6,047 nucleotides of DNA, from assembly GCA_002385605.1 (NCBI GenBank), contig DGDU01000037.1, positions 1 to 6,047 of the forward strand, read 5' to 3'. The DNA comes from Christensenella sp. UBA3944. Lineage in GTDB: Bacteria > Bacillota > Clostridia > Christensenellales > DTU072. Positions 5,758 to 6,047 of the stretch are shown piece after piece. The stretch's first letter is position 1. Every line of letters starts with the position of its first letter. The notes under the pieces were generated by a model. The model made no database searches, was not told the DNA's origin, and saw only the letters and a program-made list of their open reading frames with translations. A program made the position numbers and the translations under genes.

Positions 5758-5786
5758 TTTACATTTAAAAAAAAGATTTCTATAAT
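5758..5786 (+). promoter_or_regulatory. Near-consensus sigma-A promoter before the anchor-tail ORF
   Basis: TTTACA (5758-5763) and a perfect TATAAT (5781-5786) are separated by exactly 17 nt. This is the best promoter match in the window. Transcription would start near 5793. A GGAG (5796-5799) follows at once but has no standard start codon at a suitable distance; GAGGG (5836-5840) precedes the ATG at 5846. Confidence 0.7.
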
Positions 5787-5845
5787 TAGCTTAGCGGAGT
5801 AAAATCAAGATTCTCGTCACAGAAAACGGCAGCACGAGGGCTCTC

Positions 5846-6031
5846 ATGTTAAGCCCCGACGCGGACGGCTACATAACCCTCAATGTCACGCCTTCGGCGG
5901 CGGTCTCCTTTGTCGGAGCGGCCGACAGGTCGGCTTCCCAATTCCCGACGGTGTTCGCCGTAATCTTAGCCGCGCTCATTCTCCTTGTTATCATCGCCGT
6001 TATCGGTATCTCGAGAAGAAGAAGGGTATAA
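5846..6031 (+). CDS. 61-aa membrane-anchor protein, probable C-terminal remnant of a surface protein
   Basis: ATG 5846 is preceded by GAGGG (5836-5840) at 5-nt spacing and by a strong promoter at 5758-5786, so translation is plausible. Residues 1-30 (SPDADGYITLNVTPSAAVSF) read like the last strands of a beta-sandwich ectodomain. A hydrophobic helix (~34-54, PTVFAVILAALILLVIIAVI) and a basic stop-transfer end, SRRRRV, complete the typical tail of a type I surface protein. No signal peptide is present. The frame stays open upstream to a TAG at 5792-5794, and those codons (KILVTENGSTRAL) continue the ectodomain-like sequence beyond the ATG. That suggests a gene that lost its N-terminal part, although a genuine small protein cannot be excluded. 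There is no LPXTG motif. The function is unknown. Confidence 0.55.
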   Translation: MLSPDADGYITLNVTPSAAVSFVGAADRSASQFPTVFAVILAALILLVIIAVIGISRRRRV

Positions 6032-6047
6032 TTCCTGAAATCATAAA

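Noticed and set aside
1..6047. CRISPR array, tRNA, rRNA, complete insertion sequence or integrase
   Set aside because: I saw no regularly spaced repeats, no cloverleaf or rRNA-like blocks, and no transposase or recombinase frame on either strand.

Overview
The window looks like a chromosomal fragment of an uncultured Gram-positive bacterium of the Clostridia/Firmicutes type. It carries spoVG, AGGAG/GGAGG ribosome binding sites, sigma-A-like promoters, AT-rich intergenic DNA between genes of moderate GC, and surface-type small membrane proteins with an InlB-like repeat. The assignment is inferred from gene content; no rRNA or other marker is present to fix a genus. The first 19 bases are sequencing adapter (Tn5/Nextera mosaic end), so the sequence is probably the end of a metagenomic or draft-genome contig and the true DNA begins at about position 20.

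Layout, left to right. 20-689 (minus): the first 223 codons of an MDR-superfamily (zinc-type alcohol dehydrogenase-like) oxidoreductase, cut by the contig end, with a good promoter and RBS. 690-827: that promoter plus a GC-rich cluster of overlapping inverted repeats. 828-2189 (minus): complete murC. 2190-2329: a divergent control region with a clear spoVG promoter. 2330-2596 (plus): spoVG. 2601-4223 (minus): an AMP-forming acyl-CoA synthetase-like ANL enzyme, convergent with spoVG and only 4 nt from it. 4224-4291: a short divergent gap. 4292-5065 (plus): a protein with two PRC-barrel-like domains. 5134-5643 (plus): a small membrane protein with a signal-peptide-like N-terminus, a second membrane segment and one InlB-type repeat, preceded by a promoter whose -10 lies inside a perfect 8-bp inverted repeat. 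5644-5845: an AT-rich spacer with a near-consensus promoter. 5846-6031 (plus): a 61-aa C-terminal membrane-anchor protein that looks like the leftover tail of a surface protein.

How it fits together. MurC makes UDP-MurNAc-L-Ala for peptidoglycan, and SpoVG is a small nucleic-acid-binding regulator of envelope, division and sporulation functions. Their adjacency is, from memory, a recurring clostridial neighbourhood. The MDR enzyme and ANL ligase are metabolic genes of unknown substrate and probably separate transcription units. The right third (PRC-barrel, InlB-repeat protein, anchor remnant) is accessory and envelope-related. No complete new defence or mobile system is visible. The most unusual signals are the promoter-in-hairpin arrangement at 5074-5134, the inverted topology of the InlB-repeat protein, and the headless surface-protein tail with its own strong promoter.
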